Shown here: one piece after another, positions 8,197 to 14,830 of the stretch
Layout: each line of letters begins with the position of its first letter
Position numbering within the stretch: position 1 is the first letter of the stretch
NCBI GenBank assembly: GCA_045642965.1
Contig: JAZUJX010000068.1
Location: forward strand, 1 to 15,046
Length of the DNA stretch: 15,046 bases
Direction: 5' to 3'
Source of the DNA: Equadaptatus sp045642965
GTDB lineage: Bacteria > Synergistota > Synergistia > Synergistales > Synergistaceae
The notes under the pieces: generated by a model
Told to the model about the DNA's origin: nothing
The model's input: the letters and a program-made list of their open reading frames with translations, nothing else
Database searches by the model: none
Made by a program: the position numbers and the translations under genes

Positions 8197-10056
8197 TTAA
8201 CTGTAGCTCTCCGAACCGTCGGAAACGTTGTCTTCTTCGACGTAAAGTATTTCCGCTCCGACAAGCTTAAGCATGCGGTCTATAGAAGCATCCGCGCCGC
8301 GGGGATTTTCCGAAACGGCAGAAATTGGTTCAGCAGTCCTGTCTGCGCCATTGGAAACAAAAACAGGCTGTTTTGGAACCTCAGGAACCTGAGTTTCTTC
8401 TCTATTCCGCGACGGAGCAAAACCGAACACGCCGCAGACCGCTTTTTCAAGCATTGCCTGTTTTTCCGCGTTTTTCAGTAAGCTCTCGTTTCTGCCGTTT
8501 CTGACAAAAGCAAACTTCCACGAATCATTGTCTTTGATTATTTCAGCGTCAAGCAGTGCTGCACAGAGCAGCAGTTTGTCTTCGGTAAACGCCTCCGCAA
8601 GCTTTGAGAACGTCCCTCCAAGCTTTTCGCAAAGAGCGGAAGCGTCGTAAGCCTCATTCTCAGACGGCTTGGCAAACGGCATCGGGTATGGAAAAACATC
8701 GTCAGCCGTCTGCTGCTGAACGTTATTCTCCGTTCTATCTTCCCCACTGTTTGTTATTTGCGTTTCTTCGTTATCAGTTCCAACATCAGTTTTTTTAGTC
8801 GCTTTTATCTGTTCTTCCTTCGGCGTCCTTTGCTCTTCATTTTCTTTTATTTGTTCTTCGTTCTCTTTTACCTGTTCTTCGTTCTTCGTTCTTCGTTCTG
8901 CGTTTTCTTTTATCTGTTCTTCGTTCTTCGTTCTGCGTTCTTCGTTCTCTTTTATCCGTTCTTCGTTCTCACTTATTCCGCCCAGGCCGAGCAGAATAAG
9001 ACCTGAGAAAATTTCAGTTTTCATTCCGTATTTTGCCCGCGGCATAAGCTTGTTGCAGAACATACAGGCAGCCTTAAGCTGTGCACTCGTCCAGTTTGCG
9101 GCTTCGCGTCGGATATAAGCATGCTCTGCTTCGGAAGCCTCAACGGCGTTAAAGCTGTTTTCACCCCAAAGCGAGAACATCCACAAATCCCGGTACAAGT
9201 TGAACAAAGCTTCCGCAAACGTTTCAACGGACACGCCGCGGCTGAAAATCTCATGCAGGCGCTTTGCTGCCGTTTCAGGCTCCGTGCGCAGCTCTGTAAC
9301 AAGCAGTTCAAGTTCTGTTCTGCTGCTTCCGCCGAGCAGCCCTTTCAGGCTTTCAACCGTAAGAGCTCCGCCGCCGAGGGCAACAGCCTGCTCCGTAATC
9401 GACAATGCGTCGCGGAGAGCTCCGTCAGCCTGACGTGCTATTTCCCATACGGCTTCGGCTTCGGCCTCAATGCCCTCTTTTTCGCAGATGTAAGAAATTC
9501 TGTTTACAAGATCAGACATTGAAATTCTGTGGAACGGAATATGCTGGCAGCGTGAGCGTATCGTAACGGGAACCTTGTTCGGCTCAGTCGTAGCAAGCAT
9601 GAAAACAACGTTTGAAGGCGGTTCTTCAAGCGTTTTGAGCAGCGCGTTAAACGCCTGCTCCGTAAGCATGTGCACTTCGTCTATGATGTATATTTTGTAG
9701 ACTGCGTTAAGCGGTTTAAGATTGACGCGCGATTTCAAATCGCGGATCTCGTTTATTCCGCGGTTGGACGCTCCGTCTATTTCAATTACGTCAAGATGCT
9801 CGCCTGCGGCTATTGACGCACAGTTTGCGCACTCGCAGCACGGCTCGCTGTTTTCTTTCGGGGAAAGGCAGTTCAGAGCCTTGGCAAGGATACGGGCAAC
9901 TGACGTTTTTCCGCAGCCTCTCGGACCCGAAAAAAGATACGCGTGCCCTATTCTGTTTTCGTTAAGTGACTGCTGAAGCACGGCAACAGCCGCAGACTGT
10001 CCTACGACGTCGGAAAAATTCTGCGGTCTGTAGCGTCTGTACAACGAAACATACAT
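8197..10056 (-). CDS. dnaX: DNA polymerase III clamp loader subunit tau (and possibly gamma), DnaX
   Basis: DnaX is the AAA+ ATPase of the clamp loader. The full-length tau form also tethers polymerase to helicase. Of 619 residues, 1-360 form domains I-III: Walker A GPRGCGKT (44-51), zinc-binding Cys63, Cys73, Cys76 and Cys79, Walker B IIDEVHML (124-131), and the sensor region SRC (168-170). Residues 363-418 are eight charged heptads (see the repeat entry). After a hydrophilic linker, about 465-619 form the tau-specific region. Codons 421-422 sit in a run of seven A, where a -1 slip would terminate the product at 423 residues, close to the 431 of E. coli gamma. The start ATG has GGGGAGG eight bases upstream. 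The gene abuts dnaE with no spacer and lacks the ybaB-recR neighbours common in other bacteria. It begins the eight-gene run ending at galU. Confidence 0.97.
   Translation of the reverse strand: MYVSLYRRYRPQNFSDVVGQSAAVAVLQQSLNENRIGHAYLFSGPRGCGKTSVARILAKALNCLSPKENSEPCCECANCASIAAGEHLDVIEIDGASNRGINEIRDLKSRVNLKPLNAVYKIYIIDEVHMLTEQAFNALLKTLEEPPSNVVFMLATTEPNKVPVTIRSRCQHIPFHRISMSDLVNRISYICEKEGIEAEAEAVWEIARQADGALRDALSITEQAVALGGGALTVESLKGLLGGSSRTELELLVTELRTEPETAAKRLHEIFSRGVSVETFAEALFNLYRDLWMFSLWGENSFNAVEASEAEHAYIRREAANWTSAQLKAACMFCNKLMPRAKYGMKTEIFSGLILLGLGGISENEERIKENEERRTKNEEQIKENAERRTKNEEQVKENEEQIKENEEQRTPKEEQIKATKKTDVGTDNEETQITNSGEDRTENNVQQQTADDVFPYPMPFAKPSENEAYDASALCEKLGGTFSKLAEAFTEDKLLLCAALLDAEIIKDNDSWKFAFVRNGRNESLLKNAEKQAMLEKAVCGVFGFAPSRNREETQVPEVPKQPVFVSNGADRTAEPISAVSENPRGADASIDRMLKLVGAEILYVEEDNVSDGSESYS
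8786..8796 (-). other. Possible -1 slippage site in dnaX giving a gamma-like product
   Basis: On the minus strand the reading frame is ACT AAA AAA ACT GAT, with seven consecutive A at 8796-8790. A -1 slip on the second Lys codon, or an extra A added during transcription, gives AAA AAA AAC TGA, so the product ends with one Asn at residue 423. E. coli dnaX uses GCA AAA AAG with a stop after one codon in the -1 frame, giving 431 residues. Here the base before the first AAA is T, so the canonical heptamer is not perfect; the second Lys codon can still re-pair fully one base back. A GAAGGAAG purine stretch lies about 17-20 nt upstream. No strong hairpin was found just downstream. Confidence 0.45.
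8803..8970 (-). repeat. Eight 21-bp tandem units in dnaX coding a charged heptad repeat
   Basis: Codons 363-418 of dnaX form eight consecutive 7-residue units without any slip in length: ENEERIK, ENEERRT, KNEEQIK, ENAERRT, KNEEQVK, ENEEQIK, ENEEQRT, PKEEQIK. The DNA units share the core AACGAAGAAC. The last two residues tend to alternate between IK/VK and RT, hinting at an older 42-bp unit. The peptide is nearly all Glu, Asn, Gln, Lys and Arg, so a stiff charged helix between domain III and the tau tail is likely. Whether copy number varies between strains cannot be seen here. Confidence 0.93.
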
Positions 10057-10080
10057 GAGACATTCCTCCCCTGCTATATT

Positions 10081-10111
10081 ATTTTAACAGGAAAAAACTG
10101 TTTTTTGTCCC
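10081..10111 (-). promoter_or_regulatory. Weak candidate promoter for the dnaX operon
   Basis: In the 87-base gap upstream of dnaX, the minus strand has TAAAAT (10086-10081; five of six to the -10 consensus) and GGGACA (10111-10106; four of six to -35) with a 19-base spacer, 25 bases before the start codon. The gap is very AT-rich, so chance matches are easy. Also present is a 5-bp inverted repeat AACAG/CTGTT at 10086-10102, too weak for a terminator. The operon might alternatively be read from the M48 gene upstream. Confidence 0.3.
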
Positions 10112-10143
10112 AAAAATTCCTAAAAATTTTTATGACATTAATT

Positions 10144-11256
10144 TTACAGGAAATAATCGGTAAACGGATTTCTGCCGCGCAGTTCTATAAGGTGGGCGTT
10201 CACTGTGTCGCGTATCTGCTGAAGCGACGGAGCGCCCTCCGGCAGTTCTTTGGCATAGACAATCGCAGAACCGAGAACGACAAGAGCCTTGCCAATCTCC
10301 GTATCCATTATGTAAAAGTCAAACGGCGCAAGCTCAAGCTCTATACTGTGTTCAAGCGCAGCTTTAAGACGCTGCAGAAATTCTTCGTTGGAAACAGTCA
10401 TGGGAAGCGTTACGATATTGATTCCGTCAACGTTAAGGTAAAGTTTTTCGAGCGGCAGAGATTCTTTTATTTCAAACTGCAGGACAGAATCAATCTTCTT
10501 TCTCTCAACGCGTATTCCGCGGCTTTTCATGTATGCAAGGGCAGAGGCAATGCGTTCCTCTTCTTCGGGGTGCGTCTGATAAATGCCGAGCTGAGAATAG
10601 GAACGGGTGCGTATGGTTTCTTCTTTAAGCAGCTCCATAAGAACAAGCATTGCAGAAGGATTGTAGCCTGCATTGTAAAGCGCCTCTATACCGCGTTCAT
10701 CCGCTTCCTTTTCAAGCTCTATCGTGTAGGAATTAACCATAGCGGTCTGAAGAGCGCTGCCGACAATGGCGGCACCTGCCCCAGCCCCTGCGACCGCCGC
10801 TAAAATTCCGGCTATTGAAACGACGTTGAGCTTGGAATTTTTTGCCGTCTGAACAAGCACGTGAGCCCTGTCCGCATGGACAAATTCGTGTGCAAGCACG
10901 GCGGCGATTTCGTCATCGGTTTTAAGCGCGTTAAGCATTCCCGTAGTAATGTAGGTATAGCCGCCGGGGAGAGAAAAGGCGTTCATCTCGTCCGCCTTAA
11001 GAACGCGCACCTCGTAATGAAGAAGACGGGACATCTGCGGTATAAGGCGGTTGGCTATGCGCGCAAGCTTCTTTTCAAGCTCAACGTCAACAAGGCGCGG
11101 CATTGAAGCTTCGACCTCCGCCGTATATTTACGCCCCATTCTGATTTCTTTTTCTATCGTCTTTTCGGTAGGTTCAGGCGATGCGGAGGCATAAACCGGC
11201 AGAGCGCACAAAGAAAGAAAAATCACTGACAAAACCGCTTTTGCACAGCATCTCAC
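10144..11256 (-). CDS. Secreted M48-family zinc metalloprotease (BepA/YfgC-like catalytic region)
   Basis: The product has 370 residues. A signal peptide is visible at about 1-24 (hydrophobic core VLSVIFLSLCALP, then AxA-type cleavage near YASA), so it should act in the periplasm. The zinc-binding motif is HEFVH (123-127), and a likely third ligand lies in the EAD motif (184-186). Upstream, NAFSLPGGYTYITTGML (92-108) is the substrate-groove motif shared with BepA-type proteases of outer-membrane quality control. A Gly/Ala-rich hydrophobic stretch at about 147-170 may be a membrane-associated helix. The C-terminal 130 residues do not show clear TPR repeats, so it is not a full BepA homologue. 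The start is GTG at 11256, supported by a perfect AGGAGG eight bases upstream. It lies between trxB and dnaX. A role in envelope protein turnover is inferred. Confidence 0.9.
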   Translation of the reverse strand: MRCCAKAVLSVIFLSLCALPVYASASPEPTEKTIEKEIRMGRKYTAEVEASMPRLVDVELEKKLARIANRLIPQMSRLLHYEVRVLKADEMNAFSLPGGYTYITTGMLNALKTDDEIAAVLAHEFVHADRAHVLVQTAKNSKLNVVSIAGILAAVAGAGAGAAIVGSALQTAMVNSYTIELEKEADERGIEALYNAGYNPSAMLVLMELLKEETIRTRSYSQLGIYQTHPEEEERIASALAYMKSRGIRVERKKIDSVLQFEIKESLPLEKLYLNVDGINIVTLPMTVSNEEFLQRLKAALEHSIELELAPFDFYIMDTEIGKALVVLGSAIVYAKELPEGAPSLQQIRDTVNAHLIELRGRNPFTDYFL

Positions 11257-11278
11257 CGCACCCGCCTCCTGTTTTCTT

Positions 11279-11340
11279 CAATTGTAAGTCCCGATTACAA
11301 AAAACAATTACGACAAAAAAATTACTGCAGGTTACAATTG
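11279..11340. repeat. Perfect 9-bp inverted repeat upstream of the M48 gene
   Basis: CAATTGTAA at 11279-11287 and its exact reverse complement TTACAATTG at 11332-11340 flank a 44-base AT-rich stretch that contains further partial copies (ATTACAA, ACAATTA). The pair sits 23-84 bases upstream of the M48 start codon, in the 146-base gap after trxB. On the minus strand the copy nearest the gene also contains TACAAT, a plausible -10 box. It could be an operator pair for an unknown regulator. It is not followed by a T-run and is a poor terminator for trxB. Confidence 0.5.
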
Positions 11341-11402
11341 CCAAAAATTAAAAGAACAACTTTCTTCGCGTCTTTAAAGAATGAGCAAACTTTAAGTTTT
11401 TA

Positions 11403-12335
11403 TCAGCTGAAATAGGGATTTCTTATATATTTGTACGCCGACATGGCAGAAACAGCTCCGTCGCTTACCGCCGTTACCACCTGGCGGAGCCCCTTTGCTC
11501 TGACGTCGCCGGCTGCGTAAACACCCGGAATATTCGTCGCCATTCCGTCATCCGTTATTATCCATCCGGATTTTTCCCTGCTGATACTATCTTCAAAACG
11601 CCCCAGACTGAGTACCGGCTCCGTACCGACAAACACGAAAACTCCGCTGACAGGCAGCTGTGAAACAGTGTTTTCAATCAGATTTTTGATTTTTAATGAG
11701 CTGACAAAACCTTCGTCTCCGTCAATACTTTCAACCACGGTATTCATAACCGGCACAATTTTTTCATTGCCAAGCACAGCGTCAACAGCGGATTTGTCCG
11801 CGCGGAACTCGCCGCGCCTGTGTATCAGATAAACCTTGGAAGCAAAATTTGTAAGATATTCGGCTTCCTCAACCGCGGCATTTCCGCCGCCGATAACGGC
11901 TACCTCAAGGTCTTCAAAAAATGCCGCGTCGCACACAGCGCAATAGCTAACGCCTGCACCGGTATATTCCGCCTCACCAGGACAGCCGAGTTTTCTGAAA
12001 CGGGCACCGGTCGCAATTATCAGCGCTTTGGCAGACATAATACCCTTGTTTGTCTCTATAATTTTGTTTTCTCCGTCAGAGCGGACGGAAGAAACTTCAC
12101 AGTCTCTTATTTCAACGCCGAGCGCAAGAGCATGTTTTTTGAAAGAAGAAGAAAGCTCCATGCCGCTTGTACTCTCAACACCCGGCCAGTTGGAGATTTT
12201 GTCGGTAAGATTTATCTGCCCTCCGACAGCGCCCTTTTCAAGAACAACAACGTCAAGTCCGGCGCGCTTTGCGTAAATGCCGGCAGTTAAGCCAGCAGGC
12301 CCAGCACCGATGATTACCAGTTCCTTTGATTCCAT
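11403..12335 (-). CDS. trxB: Thioredoxin-disulfide reductase
   Basis: TrxB passes electrons from NADPH through FAD and a redox-active disulfide to thioredoxin in the cytoplasm. The 310-residue protein has family length. The FAD-binding loop is IGAGPAGLTAGIYA (9-22). The redox-active site is CAVC (132-135), in the YCAVCDAAFF context. The NADPH-binding loop is GGGNAAVEEA (149-158), and HRRGEFRAD (172-180) carries the arginines that select the 2'-phosphate of NADPH. The C-terminal FAD motif is GVYAAGDVRAKGLRQVVTAVSDGAVSA (270s-290s region). The ATG at 12335 has GGAGG eight bases upstream. It has its own TATAAT box just past the terminator of the porin gene. No thioredoxin gene is next to it; the following gene is the M48 protease, 146 bases on. 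No clear terminator follows, so read-through is possible. Confidence 0.97.
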   Translation of the reverse strand: MESKELVIIGAGPAGLTAGIYAKRAGLDVVVLEKGAVGGQINLTDKISNWPGVESTSGMELSSSFKKHALALGVEIRDCEVSSVRSDGENKIIETNKGIMSAKALIIATGARFRKLGCPGEAEYTGAGVSYCAVCDAAFFEDLEVAVIGGGNAAVEEAEYLTNFASKVYLIHRRGEFRADKSAVDAVLGNEKIVPVMNTVVESIDGDEGFVSSLKIKNLIENTVSQLPVSGVFVFVGTEPVLSLGRFEDSISREKSGWIITDDGMATNIPGVYAAGDVRAKGLRQVVTAVSDGAVSAMSAYKYIRNPYFS

Positions 12336-12365
12336 TCAGCATTCCTCCAATCCTTTTCCGCTAAA

Positions 12366-12371
12366 ATTATA
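12366..12371 (-). promoter_or_regulatory. -10 box of the likely trxB promoter
   Basis: The minus strand carries a perfect TATAAT ending 30 bases before the trxB start codon, directly after the T-run of the preceding terminator. The expected -35 position falls inside the terminator stem and matches poorly (ATGTCC at a 17-base spacing). The -10 call is therefore stronger than the promoter as a whole. Confidence 0.5.
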
Positions 12372-12374
12372 CAC

Positions 12375-12418
12375 TAAAAAAACACGCCGGACATAAACAT
12401 CCGCTTTACGTCCGGCAT
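12375..12418 (-). terminator. Strong intrinsic terminator of the SLH porin gene
   Basis: On the minus strand a 14-bp stem (arms at 12418-12405 and 12397-12384, core GCCGGAC/GTCCGGC, extended by GTAAA/TTTAT with one G-U pair) closes a 7-base loop and is followed, after one G, by seven T at 12382-12376. It begins 31 bases after the porin stop codon. There is no T-run on the other side, so it acts only on the minus strand. Confidence 0.93.
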
Positions 12419-12448
12419 ATCAGTTACAGGCAGTCACAGACAGATGCT

Positions 12449-13981
12449 TTAAAATTCTACAGCCGTTCGCAGCATAATTACGTTGTCTGTGCCGTATTTT
12501 AATACAGGAGACTGAACACTGCTGTTTCCATAGTCAAAATGGTCTAAGTAAAGTGTAAATGAAACGGCAGAATTCATTTTCCAAGCTGCGTACACGCCAA
12601 GCTCATACGTATTGTCATAACCGGGTGTTCCGTAGTCTGCGTGAGCATAGCGTATGCCTGTTGTAAATTTGTGATTCCATTCGCGTTCAAGTCTTGCAAA
12701 GATAAAGTTTGTGCTTTCACCGTTAGTCGGCATGTTGTCGCCTACGGAACAGTGAGCGCTTCCCGCTATTGCGTAGCGGTCATAATATGTATTCCAGAAA
12801 TTATTGTCATGTCTGTTATATTCAAGCCAGACAGAACCGAATTTCAGCAAATCCTGACCGAGATCAGCCACAACCTTCCATGACATGGGATTATCTTTAT
12901 AATCTCCGGCAACAGTTTTTCCGTTATTCTGACGATAATAAAGCCCTATAAGCTTTGCACCCTGCATAAATTCCCAGCCAAAATATCCGGCGTAAGTTTT
13001 TGTGTCCCAGTCTTTTGCACCGGTGCTTTCTTCGGTATTGCCGTTCATTTCGACAAAGCCTTCCGGTGCATCATTGCCGAGGAACCAGTAACCTGTTGCA
13101 CCGAAAAAAATTCTTTCGTTCGGCTGATATTTCAGATCCAAAACAGTATGGGTTCTGAAATTGTCATGGTCTCTGAAATCGGCATTATCATCGTCCGTTC
13201 TTCTGTTGCGACCGATTATTGCAGTCGCGCAAAGCTTGTTAAATCGTTTTTGCAGTCTGAAACCGTCAAGTCTGAAATGTCCGAATATCACGTCGTTATC
13301 TGAAAAAAGTCCGTATTCTTCTTCAAAATCAACTCCGAACCGTCCTATACGCGCGTCAACGTTCCACTCAGGAATAACAGTATCAATGTAAAAATGTGTG
13401 AGCATGTGTTCAGATATGTCTCCCATACCTGCCTCTGAATTTTCAGAGCCTGCACCGTCAGCTCCCATACGGAATTCTGAATAAAAGGAGGTATTTTCAT
13501 TTATCCGGCGGGTAAGATAAAGATACATCTGCTCTTTGCGCCATTCGTTTTTCATGCCGGTGTTTGCCCAGCCGCCTTCCTGACTGCGCACAGCGTCAAA
13601 CATAAAAGTGCCGGATAAATTCCAGCTGCCGCTTCCATTTTCGATTTTGACCAGCCGTTTGTCGATTTTTTCAGTATTAACGGCAAGAGCAGTCAGTTCT
13701 TCTTTAAATTCTGCAGCAAGCTTTTTGAGCATAGCAGCACTTCGTTCTTCGCAATGACCTGATGAAACTCTGTCGGCGGCTTTTGCGATTACAGACGCAA
13801 TTTCGTAACGTGTCACCGTCTGTACGTCTGCAATGCTTTCGGATATTATTCCGTCAGCTGCAAGCCGCCTAACAGCATCATACGCCCAATGACCTTCCGG
13901 CAGTCGTGCAAAAGAATCCGAAGCAAATGCCGTACCTGAACAGCAAAGTATAAAAATTAGACACAATACAACCTTTTTCAT
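12449..13981 (-). CDS. SLH-domain outer-membrane porin
   Basis: This is a 510-residue outer-membrane protein of the kind found in diderms that lack a Braun-type lipoprotein tether. A signal peptide covers 1-20 (cleavage after AFA). One S-layer homology domain lies at about 24-70 (FARLPEGHWAYDAVRRLAADGII, then the TRYE motif), expected to bind peptidoglycan-linked polymer. A short helical or coiled-coil stretch covers about 83-115. The rest (about 118-510) shows alternating aromatic/polar beta strands typical of a porin barrel, ending in Phe510 as barrel-assembly signals do. Substrate cannot be told. The ATG has AGAGGA upstream. It is monocistronic by appearance: a terminator lies between it and the DUF3842 gene and another follows it. 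Residues 76-83 (HCEERSAA) look like a remnant of a dispersed DNA repeat (separate entry). OmpM-like proteins of Negativicutes and SLH porins of Synergistota are the nearest types I know. Confidence 0.88.
   Translation of the reverse strand: MKKVVLCLIFILCCSGTAFASDSFARLPEGHWAYDAVRRLAADGIISESIADVQTVTRYEIASVIAKAADRVSSGHCEERSAAMLKKLAAEFKEELTALAVNTEKIDKRLVKIENGSGSWNLSGTFMFDAVRSQEGGWANTGMKNEWRKEQMYLYLTRRINENTSFYSEFRMGADGAGSENSEAGMGDISEHMLTHFYIDTVIPEWNVDARIGRFGVDFEEEYGLFSDNDVIFGHFRLDGFRLQKRFNKLCATAIIGRNRRTDDDNADFRDHDNFRTHTVLDLKYQPNERIFFGATGYWFLGNDAPEGFVEMNGNTEESTGAKDWDTKTYAGYFGWEFMQGAKLIGLYYRQNNGKTVAGDYKDNPMSWKVVADLGQDLLKFGSVWLEYNRHDNNFWNTYYDRYAIAGSAHCSVGDNMPTNGESTNFIFARLEREWNHKFTTGIRYAHADYGTPGYDNTYELGVYAAWKMNSAVSFTLYLDHFDYGNSSVQSPVLKYGTDNVIMLRTAVEF
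13731..13759 (-). repeat. Possible remnant of a dispersed repeat within the porin gene
   Basis: The minus strand reads GTCATTGCGAAGAACGAAG across codons for GHCEERS. This differs at two of 19 bases from the core GTCATTGCGAGGAGCGAAG of a short repeat, known to me from many bacterial genomes, whose in-frame reading gives HCEERSD-type peptides. It lies in the linker between the SLH domain and the coiled coil, where an insertion would be tolerated. Chance similarity remains possible because only one copy is visible in the window. Confidence 0.4.
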
Positions 13982-14015
13982 ATTTTTTTCCTCTCGTCAG
14001 CCGTCAGCAGCTGCA

Positions 14016-14048
14016 CAATAAAATGCGGTTTTCATTCTTGAAAACCGC
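14016..14048 (-). terminator. Intrinsic terminator after the DUF3842 gene
   Basis: A perfect 9-bp inverted repeat (GCGGTTTTC / GAAAACCGC; arms 14048-14040 and 14033-14025) with a 6-base loop lies 24 bases after the DUF3842 stop codon. On the minus strand it is followed by ATTTTATTG, a modest U-tract. It separates the DUF3842 gene from the porin gene, leaving about 40 bases for porin-specific initiation signals, in which I see no convincing promoter. Confidence 0.75.
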
Positions 14049-14071
14049 GCACCTTCCTGGTTGCATTGTAA

Positions 14072-14479
14072 TTATTTCTGTAATTTTTTAACTTCTTCGA
14101 CTGCTTCCTGTATCAGTCTGCCGAGCCCCTTGTCGCTTATTCCGACAATTACGTTTTCGCAGTGATTAAAGGGTATCAGTATTCTTTTCGCTTTGCTCTG
14201 CCCTATTGCCTGTGCCATTTTCGGCGTTATTTCGCCCAATAGCGCATCGGCAATAACTATCGCCGCCGGTCCGACTATAACGTCTGCTGTCCGGCAGGCA
14301 ACAATAACAGGATTTTCCCCGCTTGCCGCACGGTCAGCACCTGCTTTGAGCATTGCTGAGGCCGCTATGGAATTTGTCCCTACGGCGGTTATATCCGCAG
14401 ACGGAAGCGCAAGTTTTATTCCTGCTACAAGCTGTTTTCCGACTCCTCCGCCCTGCGCGTCAACAACAACTATTTTCAT
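14072..14479 (-). CDS. DUF3842 family protein
   Basis: The 135-residue protein matches, from recall, the DUF3842 family of small cytoplasmic proteins found mainly in Firmicutes, for which no function is established to my knowledge. It opens MKIVVVDAQGGGVGK (1-15), a beta strand followed by a glycine-rich loop like a Rossmann or nucleotide-binding turn. Family-typical segments follow: GTNSIAASAMLKAGAD (34-49), GENPV, VIVGPAAIVIADALLGEITPKMA and ILIPFNHCENVIVG. There is no signal peptide or membrane helix. AAGGGG lies eight bases before the ATG. It has its own TATAAT-like box 31 bases upstream and a terminator behind it, so it may be transcribed alone as well as with the two membrane genes upstream (42-nt gap). 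Ligand and role are unknown. Confidence 0.85.
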   Translation of the reverse strand: MKIVVVDAQGGGVGKQLVAGIKLALPSADITAVGTNSIAASAMLKAGADRAASGENPVIVACRTADVIVGPAAIVIADALLGEITPKMAQAIGQSKAKRILIPFNHCENVIVGISDKGLGRLIQEAVEEVKKLQK

Positions 14480-14510
14480 TGCATATTCCCCTTTGCTTTT
14501 TTCAGAGAAT

Positions 14511-14516
14511 ATTATA
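14511..14516 (-). promoter_or_regulatory. -10-like box upstream of the DUF3842 gene
   Basis: A perfect TATAAT lies on the minus strand 31 bases before the start codon, in the 42-base gap after the small membrane protein gene. The -35 region at 17 bases (CTGTTC, inside the end of the upstream gene) matches poorly. Confidence 0.4.
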
Positions 14517-14521
14517 GCAGA

Positions 14522-14830
14522 TTACTTTTTCCCGAACAGTCTTGTCCTGATTGTTCCTTTAGGATCTTTGACCAGCAGGAAAACAACCCATATTACAAGG
14601 GCAAGAGCCGTCACGTAAAGTCCGAGAAAGGCATCGTTCAGCATTACCGCCGGTTCCGGCGTGAAGTATGTCGTTCCAAGTTCCGAGTATTCAAAACAGG
14701 CATCGACAAACCACATCAGTGATGCGCCCCAGAACATCCAGCAGAGAATGTCAACCCGCAGCTCGTTTTTACCGTTGTACCACACCACGGTAGAGACAAC
14801 GGAGGCGAAAATGGCAATTAACAGCGTCAT
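14522..14830 (-). CDS. Small three-helix membrane protein, unrecognised
   Basis: I do not recognise this 102-residue protein. It has three predicted transmembrane segments, at about 2-18, 28-46 and 66-87, with an outward or inward loop (47-65) containing Asp/Glu and aromatic residues, and a basic tail (KDPKGTIRTRLFGKK) that by the positive-inside rule should be cytoplasmic. The second helix is rich in Trp, Met and Cys. There is no cofactor motif. Its ATG overlaps the stop of the upstream gene (TAATG, one shared base), with no clear ribosome-binding site, so the two membrane proteins are probably translated together and may form a complex. It is unlikely to be a shadow frame: no competing coherent frame exists on either strand and the hydrophobic pattern is regular. 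Confidence 0.75.
   Translation of the reverse strand: MTLLIAIFASVVSTVVWYNGKNELRVDILCWMFWGASLMWFVDACFEYSELGTTYFTPEPAVMLNDAFLGLYVTALALVIWVVFLLVKDPKGTIRTRLFGKK

Noticed and set aside
7573..8481. Long open frame (302 codons) on the plus strand opposite dnaE and dnaX
   Set aside because: It lies wholly antisense to the strongly supported dnaE and dnaX genes, crosses their junction, and its translation shows no recognisable domain. It is a shadow of the codon bias of those genes, as are the other plus-strand frames at 851-1351, 1904-2518, 2790-3350, 6652-7137 and 10105-10803.
8803..8970. Tandem repeats as a CRISPR array
   Set aside because: The 21-bp units are contiguous, without spacers, and stay in the dnaX reading frame as heptads.
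10086..10107. Hairpin AACAG/CTGTT followed by T on the plus strand as a terminator
   Set aside because: The stem has five pairs, mostly weak, and there is no plus-strand gene upstream that it could end.
10057..10143. Riboswitch or c-di-AMP sensor in the dnaX leader
   Set aside because: The gap is 87 bases, very AT-rich and lacks the conserved stems or purine cores of known riboswitch classes.
11387..11399. Palindrome AAACTTTAAGTTT just after trxB as a trxB terminator
   Set aside because: It has a one-base centre, only AT-rich pairs and no T-run following it on the minus strand.
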